DNA of 6,031 nucleotides, taken from NCBI GenBank assembly GCA_947587115.1, contig CANPXY010000069.1:1-6031 (forward strand), in the 5' to 3' direction. The notes under the pieces were generated by a model, which ran no database searches, was not told the DNA's origin, and saw nothing but the letters and a program-made list of their open reading frames with translations. The position numbers and the translations under genes are program-made. Shown here in pieces: positions 4,815 through 6,031 of the stretch. The DNA is from an uncultured Bacilli bacterium. GTDB lineage: Bacteria; Bacillota_I; Bacilli_A; RF39; UBA660. Positions within the stretch are counted from its first letter, which is position 1. Every line of letters starts with the position of its first letter.

Positions 4815-5198
4815 ATGGTTAAACCCATTGTGGTTGATGTAAACGCTAACGGAAAACTCGACAGTGAGGATATTGAACTTACTAAAGTTATCCGTGACAT
4901 TGAGAAAAACCAATATAAGACGTTGAATCAGTCTATACTGGCGTGGGTAGCTATGGTAGGAATTTCTATTGTCACGATTTTACTTTTTACCCCTTTTGTC
5001 ACTGACGCTAGAATAAAATCCATTGAAGAAATTATCAATCTCTATTATGTGACTCAAGCCTCAATAATCGGAATTTATATGGGGGTAAACGCTTATATGA
5101 CTAAGCAAAAAGAAAACATCCGCCCATATGATTTTAGAGGCTGTCAAGAAACACTTGACGAGCCTCCAATCATGACCACGGGCGATAAATTTCGCTAA
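4815..5198 (+). CDS. Small membrane protein with EF-hand-like loop and two transmembrane segments
   Basis: This 127-aa protein is the only plus-strand gene in the window. Residues 8-19 (DVNANGKLDSED) match the EF-hand/dockerin-type calcium loop, with D8, N10, N12, D16 and an acidic residue (D19) at loop position 12. A charged helix-like linker (about 20-36) follows. Then come two hydrophobic segments, about 41-62 (ILAWVAMVGISIVTILLFTPFV) and 73-94, joined by a short polar loop, and a polar tail with PYDFRG and DEPPIM. Two membrane spans with both termini on the same side would suit a small holin, and spanin genes lie nearby on the opposite strand. The resemblance is one of topology only. An alternative is a virion-associated or host-membrane modifying protein. 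Its TAA shares bases with the TAG of convergent rtcB (CTAA at 5195-5198). The ribosome binding site is weak (TTAGAGAAA). Confidence 0.85.
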   Translation: MVKPIVVDVNANGKLDSEDIELTKVIRDIEKNQYKTLNQSILAWVAMVGISIVTILLFTPFVTDARIKSIEEIINLYYVTQASIIGIYMGVNAYMTKQKENIRPYDFRGCQETLDEPPIMTTGDKFR

Positions 5199-6031
5199 GA
5201 CGCTTTGAAGTTAAAAACTGGTTTTAAAACCGCCTTTATATCGACTGTTTCTCCGATATTGTCAATAATGTCATTAGCGTCTTTATAAGACATCGGAGAC
5301 TCATCTAAAGTTTTTTCATTTACAGAATTTGTAAAAATTCCTTTCATCGAGTCTCGGAAATCATCCATAGAAACGGTTTTTCTTGCTTTGTTTCGGGAAA
5401 GTATGCGACCAGCACCGTGCGGAGCGGAATAATTCCAACGAGAAGAACCCTTACCAACACATAGTAAAGAACCGTAAGCCATATTGATAGGAATGATAAG
5501 ATTTTCACCTTTACAAGCCCGAACCGCCCCTTTACGAACGATTTTAGAGGCTACATCAACGTAATTGTGCTTAGTTGTAAAAGACAATCCGTTTTCCTTG
5601 CGGTGCAAATTCATTTTTTCGAGAATTATATCGACAATTGTCTTGCGGTTGACTTCTGCGTATTTGTCAACAATCACACAATCATCGAGGTAGTCTTGAA
5701 AGTCTTTCCCAAAAACATATTCCTCAGAATCTTTTCCTATTGATCGGCAATACTCTTTACCTTTTTGAATGTAATGCTGAGCAACTTGCAATCCGAAATT
5801 TCGAGAACCGCAATGCACCACTAAAAACAAAGAACCATTTTGTGGATTTTTATCAATTTCGATAAAATGATTCCCACCTCCTAAAGAACCGATTGATTGT
5901 TTGGCTCTTTGGATATTGACATTAGCTATGCAATGGAGTCGATTAAAGTCTATTAAAGAGGAATTTTGGTGCTCTTTTTCATGGATTCCAAATCCGTTAG
6001 GAACGTATTGGCGGATAACAGAATCAAGTTT
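5195..6031 (-). CDS. rtcB: RtcB-family RNA ligase, C-terminal 278 residues (5' end beyond right edge)
   Basis: The frame is open from the stop at 5195 to the right edge, so the N-terminal part is missing. A TTG at 5830 is an internal Leu codon, not a start, because conserved RtcB motifs lie upstream of it. Numbering from the edge, IGSLGGGNHFIEI (47-59) carries the metal-binding Asn/His. VVHCGSRNFG (71-80) carries another metal-ligand His. KHNYV (around 154-158) and VRKGAVRACKGENLIIP follow, then APHGAGRILSR with the His (205) that is guanylylated in RtcB enzymes. The end, DESPMSYKDANDIID and DIKAVLKPVFN, is typical. RtcB joins RNA 2',3'-cyclic phosphate or 3'-phosphate ends to 5'-OH ends using GTP and Mn2+. 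In a phage it probably reseals tRNAs or other RNAs cut by host defence nucleases, as T4 does with Pnkp and Rnl1. E. coli RtcB is 408 aa, so perhaps 100 or more residues are outside. Confidence 0.95.
   Translation of the reverse strand, partial: KLDSVIRQYVPNGFGIHEKEHQNSSLIDFNRLHCIANVNIQRAKQSIGSLGGGNHFIEIDKNPQNGSLFLVVHCGSRNFGLQVAQHYIQKGKEYCRSIGKDSEEYVFGKDFQDYLDDCVIVDKYAEVNRKTIVDIILEKMNLHRKENGLSFTTKHNYVDVASKIVRKGAVRACKGENLIIPINMAYGSLLCVGKGSSRWNYSAPHGAGRILSRNKARKTVSMDDFRDSMKGIFTNSVNEKTLDESPMSYKDANDIIDNIGETVDIKAVLKPVFNFKAS

Noticed and set aside
5220..5231. Palindrome GGTTTTAAAACC near the 3' end of rtcB
   Set aside because: It is inside codons for the conserved C-terminal residues of RtcB, with no loop or U-tract, so it is not a terminator.

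Overview
This window looks like part of the genome of a tailed, T4-type (myovirus-like) bacteriophage. The evidence is a T4-type large terminase ATPase domain, a UvsX-type (not bacterial RecA-type) recombinase, an overlapping two-gene spanin pair, and densely packed genes with frequent overlaps. The DNA is clearly AT-rich by eye, which fits a low-GC aquatic bacterium, but no host can be named from this sequence. All genes except one small membrane protein gene are on the minus strand, so the minus strand is read from high to low coordinates.

Right part (6031 to about 4731). The C-terminal 278 residues of an RtcB-family RNA ligase enter from the right edge on the minus strand. Its stop codon overlaps the stop codon of a convergent plus-strand gene (4815-5198). 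That gene encodes a protein with an EF-hand-like calcium loop and two membrane segments. A short divergent intergenic region (4731-4814) follows.

Middle part (4730 to 2552) is a late, lysis and packaging cassette on the minus strand. It holds a conserved-looking phage protein of unknown role, an inner-membrane spanin (Rz-like), an outer-membrane spanin lipoprotein (Rz1-like, 54 aa, easily missed), and then the 5' half of the terminase large subunit gene. The terminase fragment contains the ATPase motifs and then ends in a 32-residue intein N-fragment. The nuclease half, which would have to start with the matching intein C-fragment, is not in the window.

Left part (2551 to 1) starts with a consensus sigma70 promoter (TTGACA, 18 bp, TATAAT) placed immediately after the terminase fragment. 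It should drive an unknown 109-aa protein, the N-half of UvsX fused to a 101-aa intein N-fragment, an unknown 142-aa protein, the C-half of UvsX preceded by a 35-aa intein C-fragment, and the start of another gene cut by the left edge. The two uvsX pieces form a classic fractured gene: protein trans-splicing would join 219 and 150 residues into a 369-aa UvsX.

The main point of interest is that two essential phage machines, the packaging motor and the recombinase, both appear to depend on split inteins within about 3.5 kb. The two splits are of different types (a short, early split in TerL and a canonical late split in UvsX). The gene inside the uvsX split is not a recognisable homing endonuclease.
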